Assembly: GCA_001931535.1 (NCBI GenBank) | Contig: CP016211.1 | Span: 14,027,501-14,091,500 of the forward strand | Origin: Minicystis rosea | Lineage (GTDB): Bacteria > Myxococcota_A > Polyangia > Polyangiales > Polyangiaceae | Direction: 5' to 3' | Length of the DNA stretch: 64,000 nt | Shown: positions 63,439 to 64,000 of the stretch, piece after piece | How positions within the stretch are numbered: the first letter of the stretch is position 1 | Layout: each line of letters begins with the position of its first letter | The notes under the pieces: generated by a model | Told to the model about the DNA's origin: nothing | Seen by the model: only the letters and a program-made list of their open reading frames with translations | The model's database searches: none | Position numbers and translations under genes: made by a program

Positions 63439-64000
63439 GAGGCCACCTCGTCCGAGAGCTCGTTCACGTCGTCTTCGGCGCGCGGCAGCGCCTCTCCGAG
63501 GATGGGCCCGAGGCCCTTCAGCGCGGTCAGGAAATCGTCGAGCGATCCCGCGGCGAGCGCGGCTTCGAGCTTGGCTTTGGCGAGGGGCCAGCGCGGGCCG
63601 AGCTCCTTCTCGTCGACGCCGATGTCGGCCACCACCTCGACGCGTCGTTCGAGCGCGGACAGGTACACGAGGATGCCGGTGCGCCCCGCGGTGCGCGTGA
63701 TGCCGCGATCGACGAAGAACGCGCGGGCCGCGTCGTGCACGTTCTCGTCGCGCACGCGCCGCGCGGTGAGCGCCCGGCGGAGCGGCGGGATCTGCGCGGT
63801 GGCGAGGGCCACGAACGCGAAGAGCCCACCGAGCTCCAGCGGCAGGAAGGTGAAATCGAACGGCTCCGGGTGGTAGAGGAACACGCACAACGCTGCGAGC
63901 GCCGCGAGCCCCCCGGCCGTGAGATCCGCCTGGCGGTAGTGCCCCGAGCCATGGCGCAACGCCACCACGATCTCGGCCGACGACTGCGCCTCCACTTCGG
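63435..64000 (-). CDS. TPM-domain membrane protein (5' end beyond window)
   Basis: At least 188 residues; the frame runs off the window edge. It starts inside SAEIVVALRHGSGHYRQADL, the TPM (TLP18.3/Psb32/MOLO-1) first strand. Two membrane segments (about 25-42, and 48-68) follow, and the second half of the TPM-like domain is visible (ARAFFVDRGITRTAGRTGIL, VYLSALERRVEVVADIGVDE, FLTALKGLGPILGEALPRAE). TPM proteins act in membrane-protein quality control in plants and are of unknown role in bacteria. It is coupled by GTGA overlap with the Tim44-like gene, a pairing I have seen in other Gram-negatives. A start further upstream is likely. Confidence 0.8.
   Translation of the reverse strand, partial: EVEAQSSAEIVVALRHGSGHYRQADLTAGGLAALAALCVFLYHPEPFDFTFLPLELGGLFAFVALATAQIPPLRRALTARRVRDENVHDAARAFFVDRGITRTAGRTGILVYLSALERRVEVVADIGVDEKELGPRWPLAKAKLEAALAAGSLDDFLTALKGLGPILGEALPRAEDDVNELSDEVAS

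Overview
The window is chromosomal DNA from a GC-rich, gene-dense bacterium. Its content points to the Myxococcota, most likely the Sorangiineae/Polyangiaceae side. The evidence is four Hanks-type Ser/Thr kinases (one multidomain), many short secreted lipoproteins with Gly/Ser/Thr linkers after the lipobox, PEGA/TPR partner proteins, Pro- and Gly-rich low-complexity tails, and a homologue of plant cycloeucalenol cycloisomerase (some myxobacteria make sterols). No species name can be given from the sequence alone.

Layout. 1-2170: 3' part of a 23S rRNA, a 5S rRNA and a strong intrinsic terminator. 2.9-7.1 kb: an AsmA-like/GT51 peptidoglycan glycosyltransferase fusion, tadA, and a membrane protein. 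7.2-9.3 kb: a palindromic intergenic element split by a serine-recombinase transposon whose recombinase carries an in-frame stop. 9.3-19.6 kb: thiolase, carotenoid oxygenase, M49-like metallopeptidase lipoprotein, a TPR/Pro-rich protein, the sterol-type isomerase homologue, a lipoprotein, and a Gly/Cys-rich secreted peptide. 19.6-20.7 kb: no gene, minisatellite-like repeats. 20.7-26.5 kb (minus): a type VI secretion (T6SS) VgrG island with VgrG, a putative immunity lipoprotein, a PAAR-zincin effector, an AAA ATPase and two unknowns. 26.8-33.5 kb (plus): a divergent, translationally coupled chain of kinase, small protein, sigma factor, small protein and kinase, then a TPR/PEGA protein and a beta-propeller lipoprotein. 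34.8-51.4 kb: an ECF-type sigma factor, methyltransferases, a kinase-receiver-GAF-PAS protein, OmpA-like envelope proteins, hydrolases, and a CpxAR-like two-component system beside a Spy/CpxP-like protein. 51.6-64 kb: acyl-CoA dehydrogenase, small membrane protein, a second kinase/TPR-PEGA pair, histidine kinase, methyltransferase, an intact IS1182-type insertion sequence, a second copy of the palindromic element, and a Tim44-like/TPM pair.

The most coherent unit is 20.7-30.7 kb. There a VgrG effector operon and a kinase-sigma-kinase operon diverge from an intergenic region holding a 29-bp-arm inverted repeat. All four junctions in the regulatory chain are ATGA overlaps. A plausible reading, not proven here, is kinase/sigma control of a contact-dependent effector module.

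Seven reading-frame breaks (30.9-34.4 kb and 49.6 kb) are each repaired by adding a single G to a G-run on the plus strand. That suggests a systematic homopolymer under-call in the assembly rather than true gene decay. Dispersed repeats are abundant: a GGGGCCGC/GCGGCCCC palindrome family at three loci, a TTTGAGCTC motif at two loci, a 160-bp palindromic element at two loci, and several minisatellite-like arrays.
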